From: JBLIDK01 sp047632595
GTDB taxonomy: Bacteria; Bacteroidota; Bacteroidia; Sphingobacteriales; Sphingobacteriaceae
Length of the DNA: 12,334 nucleotides
Direction: 5' to 3'
NCBI GenBank assembly: GCA_047632595.1
Contig: JBLIDK010000053.1
Span: 1 to 12,334, forward strand
Every line of letters starts with the position of its first letter. Within the stretch, counting starts at the first letter, position 1. The translations under genes and the position numbers were made by a program. Positions 1-7,024 of this stretch are shown in pieces. The notes under the pieces are model-generated. The model made no database searches and was not told the DNA's origin. It worked only from the letters and a program-made list of their open reading frames with translations.

Positions 1-544
1 TTAGATTCCAATGCTCGGCTAGTAGACCTTTTTGTAGATGCACTTCCGCTTAGTAAGTTAGGATTTACTCACGCCCAACATGAGTCTCAAGGCCGCCCAC
101 CTTATCACCCTGGCCTACTATTAAAGCTTTATATGTATGGCTACCGGCATGGTTTGCCTTCGTCATTTATGCACCACCAACAAAAACGGACGATTTATTA
201 AAAGGGGCATCCACCAAGAGGAGTTGGAGAACAAGGCAAAGCGCGTCCACGAAAACCCCGATTACTATCGACTTAGACAGCAAGTAAGCGAACATCAATT
301 TGGAACTTTGAAAAGACACCGGGGCTTTACCTACACCCTAATGAGGGGTAAAGAAAATATCCTTAGTGCGGTCTACCTCTGCTTTAGTGTTTACAATTTA
401 CTCCGTACTTTGAATATACTTGGCCCCAAAGTGTTACTCGCTAGGCTAAAGGGCCTTATTAATTATTTAAACCGCCAAATAGAACGCTTTCTAGCCATTT
501 TATGCCCTCTGGGAAATCAGATTAGCAGGACCAACTTTTTATAA
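1..544 (+). pseudogene. IS1182-type transposase remnant (internally deleted, frameshifted)
   Basis: Two pieces of one transposase lie in different frames. Frame 1 (from the window edge to the stop at about 202) gives the N-terminal DUF772-like part: FVDALPLSKLGF, then GRPPYHPGLLLKLYMYGY, typical of IS1182/IS5-like DDE transposases. Frame 2 (open from 137, useful from about 150 to 544) gives the C-terminal part: RHLCTTNKNGRF, the EHQFGTLKR block with the likely third catalytic acid, and the YNLLRTLNILG tail. In intact family members these parts are separated by roughly 300 residues carrying the first catalytic acids. Here they meet at about 142-160, so the DDE core is gone and the frame is shifted. 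The first few dozen residues lie outside the window. No terminal inverted repeat could be defined. The fragment is non-functional; family assignment is by recalled motif similarity. Confidence 0.85.
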
Positions 545-655
545 AAACATACCTTAGTGCCCACAGAAGGCTAATAAGGTCTTGTCAATTTTGAATATCA
601 AAATAATAGAGCGTTTTTGCGAAGTCTCCCGTTATGCTCAATTAAACACAAACAA

Positions 656-1909
656 ATGATGAATAAAATTAAACTATTTTTAATTACAGGACTTGCTATC
701 TTCTTACAACAATTTGCAAATGCTCAAAATAATCAAAATGTTCAGTTTTTACAAAAAGTTGGTGCTTTGGATAGCATATATTCCGAAAGCCTTAAAGAAT
801 ACAGGAAAATTTATGTGCAACTCCCTGCAGATTACAAGCCCGATGAAAACATAAAATACCCAGTAGTTTTTGTTTTAGATGGTGAAGTATTTCTCCCTAC
901 AGTGAATGATGTACTAAACTATTATAGCGGTGGTATTACACCAGAAATGGTTATTGTTGGCATTTCAAACGATAAAAATAGAATGCGTGACTTAACAACT
1001 TCAAAAGTAACTGAGATGTATGGAAGTCCTTTTAAACAAGAAAACGGAGAGGCTCTCAATTTTAGTAAGTTTATAGAGACTGAACTAATTCCATTTGTGG
1101 AAAATAAATATCCTGTCACCAATTTCCGAACGTTAATTGGTCATTCTTATGGAGGCTTATTTACTCTTTATTCGCTAGTTCATCACCCAGAGTTGTTTTC
1201 CAATTATTTGGCGATTGATCCTAGTTTGGATTGGAATAATCAACGATTAATTAAGGAATTAAGAGATAAAGTTTCCAGTGCTAATTACAAAGGGAAGTCA
1301 TTATTTATGTCGCTAGCAGGACATGTATATATGCAGAAAACGGGAATGACCTTAAATGAAATAAAAAAAGACACAACAGACTTAACCCTATTTTCACGAT
1401 CTAATATTGCTTTTTCTGAAGTATTGAATCAAAATAAGCAAAATGAATTAGCTTTTGAATGGAAGTATTATCCAAGAGATTTACATGGTACTATTTCCTT
1501 TCCTTCCATTATGGATGGTTTAATTTCTGTTTTTGAATGGTACCAGATGGAAAATATTGACAAACATAATGCGCCAACTACCACCGCAAATGAAATTAAT
1601 AAGATTGTTAGGTATCGCCAACATAAACTTGAAACGCATTTCGGCTACGCTGTACCTCCTTTTCCCGAATTCTTAATAAATATGCAGGGTTACATGAGTA
1701 TGGATATGGGCCAAATGGAAAGAGCTAAGATGTTCTTTGAACTTACCATTGAGTATTACCCAAATAGCCCCAATAGCTACGATTCTATGGCCGATTATTA
1801 TGAAAGAAATGGGGATAATGACAATGCTATAAAATTTGTAACTACAGCTTATAAAATAAGTGGAGATGATTCCTATAAAGAAAGAATTGAGGCACTAAAG
1901 AAAAAATAA
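656..1909 (+). CDS. Exported putative esterase (enterochelin-esterase/Esterase_D-like) with C-terminal TPR region
   Basis: The 417-aa product begins with a signal peptide, MMNKIKLFLITGLAIFLQQF then ANA|Q, so it should be exported. I chose ATG 656 (or the adjacent 659) over the longer frame from 617, because the extra residues are non-hydrophobic and would bury the signal peptide. The body matches the putative esterase family (PF00756): YPVVFVLDGE near residue 68, nucleophile elbow GHSYGG with Ser164, AIDPSLDWNN near 186, and catalytic-His candidate His277 in DLHGTISFP. Residues about 345-410 resemble one to two TPR helix pairs (AKMFFELTIEYYPNSPNSYD, then DNAIKFVTTAYK), a common tail in Bacteroidota members. 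The substrate is unknown: siderophore esters, acyl esters or peptides are possible. It stands alone between the IS remnant and palindrome A, in visibly AT-rich sequence. All catalytic positions seen are present. Confidence 0.85.
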   Translation: MMNKIKLFLITGLAIFLQQFANAQNNQNVQFLQKVGALDSIYSESLKEYRKIYVQLPADYKPDENIKYPVVFVLDGEVFLPTVNDVLNYYSGGITPEMVIVGISNDKNRMRDLTTSKVTEMYGSPFKQENGEALNFSKFIETELIPFVENKYPVTNFRTLIGHSYGGLFTLYSLVHHPELFSNYLAIDPSLDWNNQRLIKELRDKVSSANYKGKSLFMSLAGHVYMQKTGMTLNEIKKDTTDLTLFSRSNIAFSEVLNQNKQNELAFEWKYYPRDLHGTISFPSIMDGLISVFEWYQMENIDKHNAPTTTANEINKIVRYRQHKLETHFGYAVPPFPEFLINMQGYMSMDMGQMERAKMFFELTIEYYPNSPNSYDSMADYYERNGDNDNAIKFVTTAYKISGDDSYKERIEALKKK

Positions 1910-1913
1910 CCGA

Positions 1914-2156
1914 GGCTAACAAGGTGTAATAAAACATGCGGTTACTTGCTGTTGTGGTTACTTGAAGCTTTAGCAGGTTACACCATAATATTTGCTTGTG
2001 CTACAAGCAAATAAGTTGCAGGTTGCATCCCTGCATTTGATTGGTTTGCTTTGGTTCTTTTAATTTGTTCAGTGGTAAACTGGAACTTTGGCAAAAATTA
2101 TTATTTTTATAAGTACTTAAAGCAGCAAAGCACGTTTTATACACATGCGTTAGCGG
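1914..2156. repeat. Palindrome A: large imperfect inverted repeat, attC-like
   Basis: The outer boxes are GGCTAAC (1914-1920) and CGTTAGC (2148-2154). After an unpaired spacer come inner boxes GTGTAATAAAACATGC (1924-1939) and GCACGTTTTATACAC (2130-2144), complementary apart from one or two mismatches or bulges. The interior holds a perfect 11-bp hairpin with a 3-nt loop (TATTTGCTTGT 1989-1999, ACAAGCAAATA 2003-2013), a 6-bp hairpin TGCAGG/CCTGCA (2017-2022, 2030-2035) and the motif GTTCAGTGGT (2067-2076) that recurs in palindrome B. Paired terminal boxes ending in GTT, an unpaired spacer and a long variable stem are the layout of integron attC sites. The boxes fit the RYYYAAC/GTTRRRY consensus only partly. 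It begins 5 bp after the esterase stop. A transcription-terminating or repeat-family role is possible instead. The rest of the gene-free interval (2157-2278) shows nothing else recognisable. Confidence 0.75.
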
Positions 2157-2278
2157 AAACCCTGCGGAACAAGCTTCCTAATAGACATTTTAGGGCATTT
2201 TGAAATTATTTTTTAGAAGACTGTAACATTTTAGACAAGCTCGTATCTAAATGAGAAACAAACTAAAAAATATACAAA

Positions 2279-3124
2279 ATGAACAAAATCAAATTTTTCT
2301 CTACCGTATTTTTATTTACTGCTTTATGTGTAAATCTTTTTGGACTAAACAAGTCGTATCCATTTGACATAAAAATAAGTGGACAAGGCAAACAATCAAT
2401 CATTTTTATTCCTGGTTTTGCCAGTTCAGGAGAAGTTTGGAACGAAACAAAATCTATATACGAAAAAGATTTTACTTGTTACACCTTGACAATGGCAGGT
2501 TTTGCAGGAGTTAAACCACAAGCAAATGCAACATTCGCAAATTGGGAAACTAATATTGCCGACTATATTAAGGAAAACAAAATTGAGAAACCAATTTTAA
2601 TTGGACACAGTATGGGTGGAGGATTGGCATTGGCTATTGCTTCTGACTATCCAGAACTTATTAAAAAAATAATTGTAATTGACGCACTTCCCTGCTTAGC
2701 AGCATTGATGAATCCGACCTTTAAAGCAGTAGAAAAAACAGACTGTTCTGTAATGATTACTCAAATGACTGTGGCAACAGAAGCTCAATTTTATCAAATG
2801 CAAAAAATGTCTATCCCTAGACTTCTTGCAGATACTTCAAAACAAGAATTGGTTGTAGGTTGGAGTGTTCAATCTGATAGAAAAACATTTGCAGAAATGT
2901 ATTGCGATTTTTCGAATACAGATTTGAGAGAGAAAATAAAAACTATAAAATGTCCTTCTCTGATTTTATTAGAAGAATCTTTTAAAAATGTAAAACCTGC
3001 AATTGAAGAACAATATAAAAACTTGAAAACGGCCAACTTACAATATTCCAACAAAGGGCTGCATTTTATAATGTATGATGACAAAGAATGGTATTTGAAC
3101 CAATTAAATAACTTTTTAAATTAA
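2279..3124 (+). CDS. Exported alpha/beta-fold hydrolase
   Basis: The 281-aa product starts with a hydrophobic leader (MNKIKFFSTVFLFTALCVNL), pointing to export. The fold is alpha/beta hydrolase: strand plus oxyanion-hole segment IIFIPGFASSGEVW (41-54), nucleophile elbow IGHSMGGG with Ser111, VIDALPC (133-139), and GLHFIMYDD with catalytic-His candidate His262. The usual acid position after CPSLIL reads LEES, so Glu232/Glu233 rather than Asp may be the charge-relay acid. The substrate is not predictable. It is first in a compact unit: the next ORF starts 5 bp downstream, then an ECF sigma factor and its membrane partner follow. A hydrolase leading a sigma/anti-sigma operon suggests either a surface-stress output or accidental capture. 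The operon is clearly more AT-rich than the block from 4986 onward. Confidence 0.85.
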   Translation: MNKIKFFSTVFLFTALCVNLFGLNKSYPFDIKISGQGKQSIIFIPGFASSGEVWNETKSIYEKDFTCYTLTMAGFAGVKPQANATFANWETNIADYIKENKIEKPILIGHSMGGGLALAIASDYPELIKKIIVIDALPCLAALMNPTFKAVEKTDCSVMITQMTVATEAQFYQMQKMSIPRLLADTSKQELVVGWSVQSDRKTFAEMYCDFSNTDLREKIKTIKCPSLILLEESFKNVKPAIEEQYKNLKTANLQYSNKGLHFIMYDDKEWYLNQLNNFLN

Positions 3125-3129
3125 TTACA

Positions 3130-3276
3130 ATGAAAAAATTAAATTACTTAATACCAACTAAACAAGGAATTCTTATTGGAGCGGCAGTTGGAATAGCAAC
3201 AAAAAATGTTGCCGTAGGTATTTTTCTAATTTTAATCTTTAGTTTAGCATCTAATATAAAATTAAGCAAACGATAA
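3130..3276 (+). CDS. Small membrane protein, 48 aa
   Basis: This short frame fits exactly between two genes: ATG 3130 is 5 bp after the hydrolase stop, and its TAA (3274-3276) directly abuts the ATG of the sigma factor at 3277. The peptide starts MKKLNYLIPTKQGILIGAAV, then GIATKNVAVG and IFLILIFSLA, and ends SNIKLSKR. That gives a basic N-terminus, two short or one long hydrophobic span (about residues 13-41) and a basic tail, so a small inner-membrane protein is likely. I recognise no family. The perfect packing into the operon is the main argument that it is real. It might modulate the downstream sigma/anti-sigma pair or the upstream hydrolase, but nothing in the sequence shows which. Confidence 0.65.
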   Translation: MKKLNYLIPTKQGILIGAAVGIATKNVAVGIFLILIFSLASNIKLSKR

Positions 3277-3750
3277 ATGCTGGTGTTTGAAGAAATATAT
3301 AAAAGCTATTGGCAAAAAATATTTCGCTTGTGCATGGCTTATGTAAATGACCATGAAATAGCACAAGATATGGCTCAGGAAACATTTATTATTGTTTGTC
3401 AACAACTTCCTAAATTTAGAAACGAAGCAAATATTGGAACTTGGATTTATAAAATTGCAGCAAATAATTGTTTACGACAAATTGAAAAACAAAATCGTTT
3501 TCCAAGAGCTGAATTGCCATTAAATTTAATAGAAGAAAAGCAAGTAAATATTGAACCCAAAATTCAATTTTTGTATAAGTGCATTTCTGAATTGCCAGAA
3601 ACAGATCGTATTATAATTTCGCTTGAGTTGGAAAATATAAAACAGGCCGAAATAGCTAATATTGTGGGTCTTTCTGAATCTAACATACGAGTAAAAATTC
3701 ACAGAATAAAAGAAAAATTAACTCGAAAATTTAAGGACAATGGACAATAA
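3277..3750 (+). CDS. RNA polymerase sigma factor, ECF (sigma-70) family
   Basis: The product is 157 aa, standard for an ECF sigma factor. Region 2 spans about residues 5-70: YWQKIFRLCMAYVNDHEIAQ, DMAQETFIIV, FRNEANIGTWIYKIAANNCL; this binds core polymerase and the -10 element. After a short linker, region 4 spans about 100-150: LPETDRIIISLELENIKQAE and the helix-turn-helix IANIVGLSESNIRVKIHRIK, which binds the -35 element. There is no region 1 or 3, as expected. The start codon follows the stop of the 48-aa membrane peptide with no gap, and the 3' end overlaps the next gene by 11 bp, implying translational coupling. ECF factors are normally held inactive by a membrane anti-sigma factor encoded next door, which fits the gene at 3740. 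The trigger is unknown. Confidence 0.92.
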   Translation: MLVFEEIYKSYWQKIFRLCMAYVNDHEIAQDMAQETFIIVCQQLPKFRNEANIGTWIYKIAANNCLRQIEKQNRFPRAELPLNLIEEKQVNIEPKIQFLYKCISELPETDRIIISLELENIKQAEIANIVGLSESNIRVKIHRIKEKLTRKFKDNGQ

Positions 3751-4330
3751 TATAAATTTTAAAGACTTGTGGGCACAACAAACTACAAGCCAACCAAACA
3801 CAGATGATTTATTTTTGAAAATTAATAAATTAAAAACGTCAAATTTGAGAAAATTAGTCGTAACAAATTTATTACTAATTGCGATATCCATTTTTATTAT
3901 CTTCATTTGGGTTTATTATCAACCACAATTTTTGACAACAAAAATTGGAATTATATTAATCATTTTTGCAATAGCCATTTATCTGTTTACATATAATCAA
4001 AGCTTTTCACTATTTAAAAAAACAAGGAATACACAAAGCAATAGTGAATATCTAAAAGACTTATTAGCCATGAAAACAAAGCAATATTTTTTACAAACAA
4101 CAATGTTGAATTTGTATTTTGTTTTGCTTTCAATAGGAATTGGTTTGTATATGTATGAATACACATCACGAATGACAACTTTTTGGGGAATATTTGCTTA
4201 CGGAATTACCACAATTTGGATACTATTTAATTGGTTTTATTTGCGACCGAAACAAATTAAAAAACAACAAGCTAAATTAGACGAAATTATTAATAAATTT
4301 GAAATGCTAAACAAACAACTTGACGAATAA
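3740..4330 (+). CDS. Four-helix membrane protein, probable anti-sigma partner of the ECF factor
   Basis: The 196-aa product has a soluble N-terminus of about 38 residues (MDNNINFKDLWAQQTTSQPN and onward) followed by four hydrophobic spans: about 39-60, 67-85, 120-138 and 147-167. It ends in a charged, probably helical tail (KKQQAKLDEIINKFEMLNKQ). The ATG lies inside the sigma gene, an 11-bp overlap typical of co-regulated sigma/anti-sigma pairs. It has no zinc-binding anti-sigma (ZAS) motif or FecR domain that I can see, so the anti-sigma role rests on position, topology and the short cytosolic N-terminus available to bind a sigma factor. Similar small membrane proteins follow ECF genes in many Bacteroidota. 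An unrelated membrane function cannot be excluded. Palindrome B begins 10 bp after its stop. Confidence 0.65.
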   Translation: MDNNINFKDLWAQQTTSQPNTDDLFLKINKLKTSNLRKLVVTNLLLIAISIFIIFIWVYYQPQFLTTKIGIILIIFAIAIYLFTYNQSFSLFKKTRNTQSNSEYLKDLLAMKTKQYFLQTTMLNLYFVLLSIGIGLYMYEYTSRMTTFWGIFAYGITTIWILFNWFYLRPKQIKKQQAKLDEIINKFEMLNKQLDE

Positions 4331-4340
4331 AAAGGGCATC

Positions 4341-4474
4341 CGCTAACAGCACCTGCAAGAAATTGGCGGTTCAGTGGTTAAATGAAGTTTTTTGCCTCCT
4401 ATCAAGTTCAGTGCTGGCAGAAAGTTTTCGTCTACGAAATCGCCGACTTCTTTTAGCTGCAAAACGTTATAGCC
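4341..4474. repeat. Palindrome B: imperfect inverted repeat, attC-like
   Basis: The left arm starts CGCTAAC (4341-4347) and continues TGCAAGAAATTGGCGGTT (about 4353-4370). The right arm carries the complement, AAATCGCCGACTTCTTTTAG (about 4437-4456), then CTGCA and CGTTATAGC (4465-4473). Between outer GTT-containing boxes and inner arms there is an unpaired spacer, as in palindrome A. An internal direct repeat is present: GTTCAGTG at 4369-4376 and 4406-4413, each followed some 10 nt later by GAAGTTTT or AAAGTTTT. The first copy (GTTCAGTGGTTAAATGAA) is nearly the same as GTTCAGTGGTAAACTGGAA in palindrome A, which ties the two elements into one family. It lies just after the ECF operon. Over-reading it as a coding frame from 4363 gives no recognisable protein. 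Confidence 0.75.
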
Positions 4475-4985
4475 ATTCTCCTTATTTCAGGAAAGAAAAT
4501 AATTACTCCGAGCTAAATTTGGTTTGCGGAGAAAAGGCAAAAGGACAACTGAAAATAAAAGTGTTAATCCTTGTTTTTAGAAGATTAAAAAAAACGCTAC
4601 TCAAAATTCTCCCTTTAAAATGCCTACTACTGGATTTTTGATTTTTAAAAAGTAATTTTGATAACGAGAAATGTGGTCAATTGCGAGCTCGATTTTTAAT
4701 TGGTGTCAAGGATTTTACAACCCGTGCAGAATTCTGAGGCGGGTGCATTGCTAAAAGTAAAATGATGGGGCGAAAGCTACCTCGTAGACAATAATTTGAA
4801 ACCATGTAGAATGCACCTCTTTTGACCTTTTTTTCATTTTTTATAAGTAAGTCTGCCGATAGGAATTATGGATAAGGCATTTTATGTGCTTAAATTAATG
4901 AATCAATAGGAAATTATTGGTCTCGTTATAGACAATTAATTTAAGATAGGCGCAGCTACAAAGTGAAACCAAAAAGGAAATAAAG
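4475..4985. other. Gene-free stretch upstream of the TolB/AraC regulator
   Basis: No frame here gives a recognisable protein, and stops are frequent in all six frames. Visible structure is limited to an 8-bp inverted repeat, GGTGCATT (4742-4749) and AATGCACC (4810-4817), separated by 60 nt, and the 11-bp inverted repeat at 4889-4945 listed separately. The stretch may include decayed sequence left at the junction between the AT-rich cassette-like part and the regulator block. I see no tRNA, terminator or riboswitch. Confidence 0.5.
4889..4945. promoter_or_regulatory. Inverted repeat in front of the regulator gene (operator or leader hairpin candidate)
   Basis: CTTAAATTAAT (4889-4899) and ATTAATTTAAG (4935-4945) are perfect 11-bp reverse complements, with a smaller CAATA/TATTG pair nested inside (4904-4908, 4915-4919). 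The right arm ends 40 bp before the TTG start. A TTG at 4917 with TAATTTAA at 4937 has roughly the spacing of the Bacteroidota -33/-7 promoter elements (TTTG, TAnnTTTG), but the -7 match is weak. The arms are very AT-rich, so chance is possible. Confidence 0.35.
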
Positions 4986-6794
4986 TTGAAAAACAAAACC
5001 ATAGCTGTACTCCCATTCGTAAACATGAGTTCTAATGTTGAGAATGAATATTTCAGTGATGGAATTACAGAAGAAATCATCAATGTGTTGGCGAAAATTG
5101 ATGGAATCAAGGTTACTTCTCGCACCTCTTCTTTCTTCTTCAAAGCGAAAAACCAGCCCATTGCAGAAATTGGTAAGCAACTAAATGTATCCACGATTTT
5201 AGAAGGCAGTGTGCGATTATCCAGAAAGACAATACGCATTACGGCTCAGTTAATTCAGGTAGAAGAAGATTTTCATTTTTGGTCAGAAACATGGGACAGA
5301 AAGTTAGATGACATCTTCGAAATACAAGATGAAGTGGCCATGGCGGTTGCTGAAAAGACACGCGAGCACATCGGCCATTTTGAAATTGAAGAAGCTTCTA
5401 CGAAAAAACACAGCACCATCAGTGCGTATGAGCTGTATCTGAAAAGCAAATCCAACTTCTACAAATTTCAAAAGGAAGACATCCTGCTCGCTATTGAGCA
5501 AATCAAAGAAGCTATAAAACGAGATTCTTCTTGTCCTTTTTATCATGCATCAGAAGCTATCTATTACGGGTATTTAGGGTTGATTCGTGCCATTCCATCT
5601 CACGAGGCTTTTGCGATTTCAAAAGCTGCGGCAGAAAAAGCAATTCACCTTGACCCAACCGATCCTGAGGCCAATTATTCTTTTGGAATGGTCAAATATT
5701 TTTTTGAGAAAGATTTGGACAAAGCTCAAAGCTCTCTCGACTTGGCTTTAAAATATCGTCCGAATTATGTTAACGCACTTTTAGGTGGATCTGTGCTAGA
5801 TGTTTTAACCGACAACCCAGAAAGAGCCATTGCACGTGTAAAAAAAGCGATAGAAATAGACCCCCTCTCGCCTGCTAACATCTATTACCATGCTGCCGCC
5901 TTGCTACGACTAGGGAGGCATGAAAAGGCATTGGTTGAGATAAACGCGATGCTGGCACTACTGCCACATCATACCAATGGCTACTGTTTGAAGGGTACCA
6001 TTTTAACCCGTCTTAAAAATTACGATGAGGCGCTTGAGCATTATAAAACGGTTCCCATTTCACCAGAAAGAACTGAAATGTATTATGCTGGTATGGGCAT
6101 TGTATACGCCACCAAAGGTGATTTCGAAAATGCAAAAGCGTATTTGCTGAAAACCAAACAAGCCGCTCAAAATTTACATTTGGCTTCAGAAGAAAATGCT
6201 GAAGTAATTATCAACATCTATTTGGGTAATGTTGATTTGGCATTTGAAGAAATATCGAACGATCTGAAAGCAAACAAGTACTATCTCAACTTTTATAAAG
6301 AAAACCCAGCTTTCAATTTGCTGTTGCATGACCCCAGATATAAAATCTTCGATAGCGTTTTCAAAACAAAAGGCCTAACGCACCAGCCGGAGAATCACAG
6401 CAAAACAGAACGCTTGTCGGGCTTGAGCAAAAAGAAGGCATTACTCGAAGAAAGTGATGTAGAGATATATCGCAAGCAATTGCTTCATTTTATGACGGAC
6501 GAGACACCTTACTTAAATCCGGACATATCGCTGCGCTCATTAGCGAGTATGATAAACATGCAGCCCAATCAACTTTCGTGGTTGCTCAATGTAAGTCTTG
6601 GCAAAAACTTCAACGAATTTATCAATCGGTATCGCGTTGAAACGTTTAAAACCTTAGCGAAAGATCCGGCCAACGACAATATCACGGTTTTAGGCTTGGC
6701 GTACAACAGTGGTTTCAACTCCAAAACAGTATTCAATACCTACTTCAAAAAAGAGACAGGTTTAACACCCAAAGAGTTTCTTAAAGGAGAGTAA
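4986..6794 (+). CDS. TolB-like/TPR/AraC-family transcriptional regulator
   Basis: The 602-aa product has three parts. Residues 1-125 form a TolB/FlgO-like domain (KTIAVLPFVNMSS, EYFSDGITEEIINVLAKIDG, TSRTSSFFFKAKN, ILEGSVR, FHFWSETWDRKLDDIFEIQD). Residues about 150-460 are helical TPR-type repeats (for example AAAEKAIHLDPTDPEANYSF and NYDEALEHYKT). Residues about 495-600 are an AraC/XylS double helix-turn-helix: SLRSLASMINMQPNQLSWLL, then ITVLGLAYNSGFNSKTVFNT and TGLTPKEFL. I see no transmembrane segment, so it should be cytoplasmic. The start is TTG at 4986, with an AAGGAAA purine stretch 5 nt upstream. An in-frame stop lies at 4947, and the first ATG (5025) would cut into the TolB-like strand. 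By position it is a candidate regulator of the exported-hydrolase genes that follow; the ligand is unknown. Confidence 0.85.
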   Translation: MKNKTIAVLPFVNMSSNVENEYFSDGITEEIINVLAKIDGIKVTSRTSSFFFKAKNQPIAEIGKQLNVSTILEGSVRLSRKTIRITAQLIQVEEDFHFWSETWDRKLDDIFEIQDEVAMAVAEKTREHIGHFEIEEASTKKHSTISAYELYLKSKSNFYKFQKEDILLAIEQIKEAIKRDSSCPFYHASEAIYYGYLGLIRAIPSHEAFAISKAAAEKAIHLDPTDPEANYSFGMVKYFFEKDLDKAQSSLDLALKYRPNYVNALLGGSVLDVLTDNPERAIARVKKAIEIDPLSPANIYYHAAALLRLGRHEKALVEINAMLALLPHHTNGYCLKGTILTRLKNYDEALEHYKTVPISPERTEMYYAGMGIVYATKGDFENAKAYLLKTKQAAQNLHLASEENAEVIINIYLGNVDLAFEEISNDLKANKYYLNFYKENPAFNLLLHDPRYKIFDSVFKTKGLTHQPENHSKTERLSGLSKKKALLEESDVEIYRKQLLHFMTDETPYLNPDISLRSLASMINMQPNQLSWLLNVSLGKNFNEFINRYRVETFKTLAKDPANDNITVLGLAYNSGFNSKTVFNTYFKKETGLTPKEFLKGE

Positions 6795-6907
6795 CTTCTC
6801 GCTACCAAAAACTCATTCAGTTCCGATTTATAATCCCGAACAGGCTTCATCGAAATCCGAACCTCCTGGGGATTTTCTCTCCCTACTTTTGTTCCCGTAA
6901 ATCAACT

Positions 6908-6945
6908 AGATCCCAACTCCTAAACAACCCGGGATCTTGGTTTTT
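6908..6945 (+). terminator. Possible rho-independent terminator after the regulator gene
   Basis: AGATCCC (6908-6914) and GGGATCT (6931-6937) form a perfect 7-bp stem with a 16-nt loop, followed by TGG and TTTTT (6941-6945). It lies 113 bp after the regulator stop and before the serine hydrolase, so it would separate their transcripts. The loop is long and the U-tract short, hence modest confidence. Confidence 0.4.
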
Positions 6946-7024
6946 ATAGTCAACATTACATGTGTAGCGTATGAAAAATTGAACTAAAAGTAAAGCATTA
7001 GGGAATTTAACCATTGGCGGAATC

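Noticed and set aside
4363..4641. A 92-aa open frame starting inside palindrome B
   Set aside because: It is read through the inverted repeat, has no recognisable domain or leader and no good start context; it is best explained as chance.
4742..4817. GGTGCATT/AATGCACC inverted repeat as a fourth attC-like element
   Set aside because: It has only 8 bp of pairing, no GTT-containing outer box and no second arm, so it does not match the A/B/C plan.
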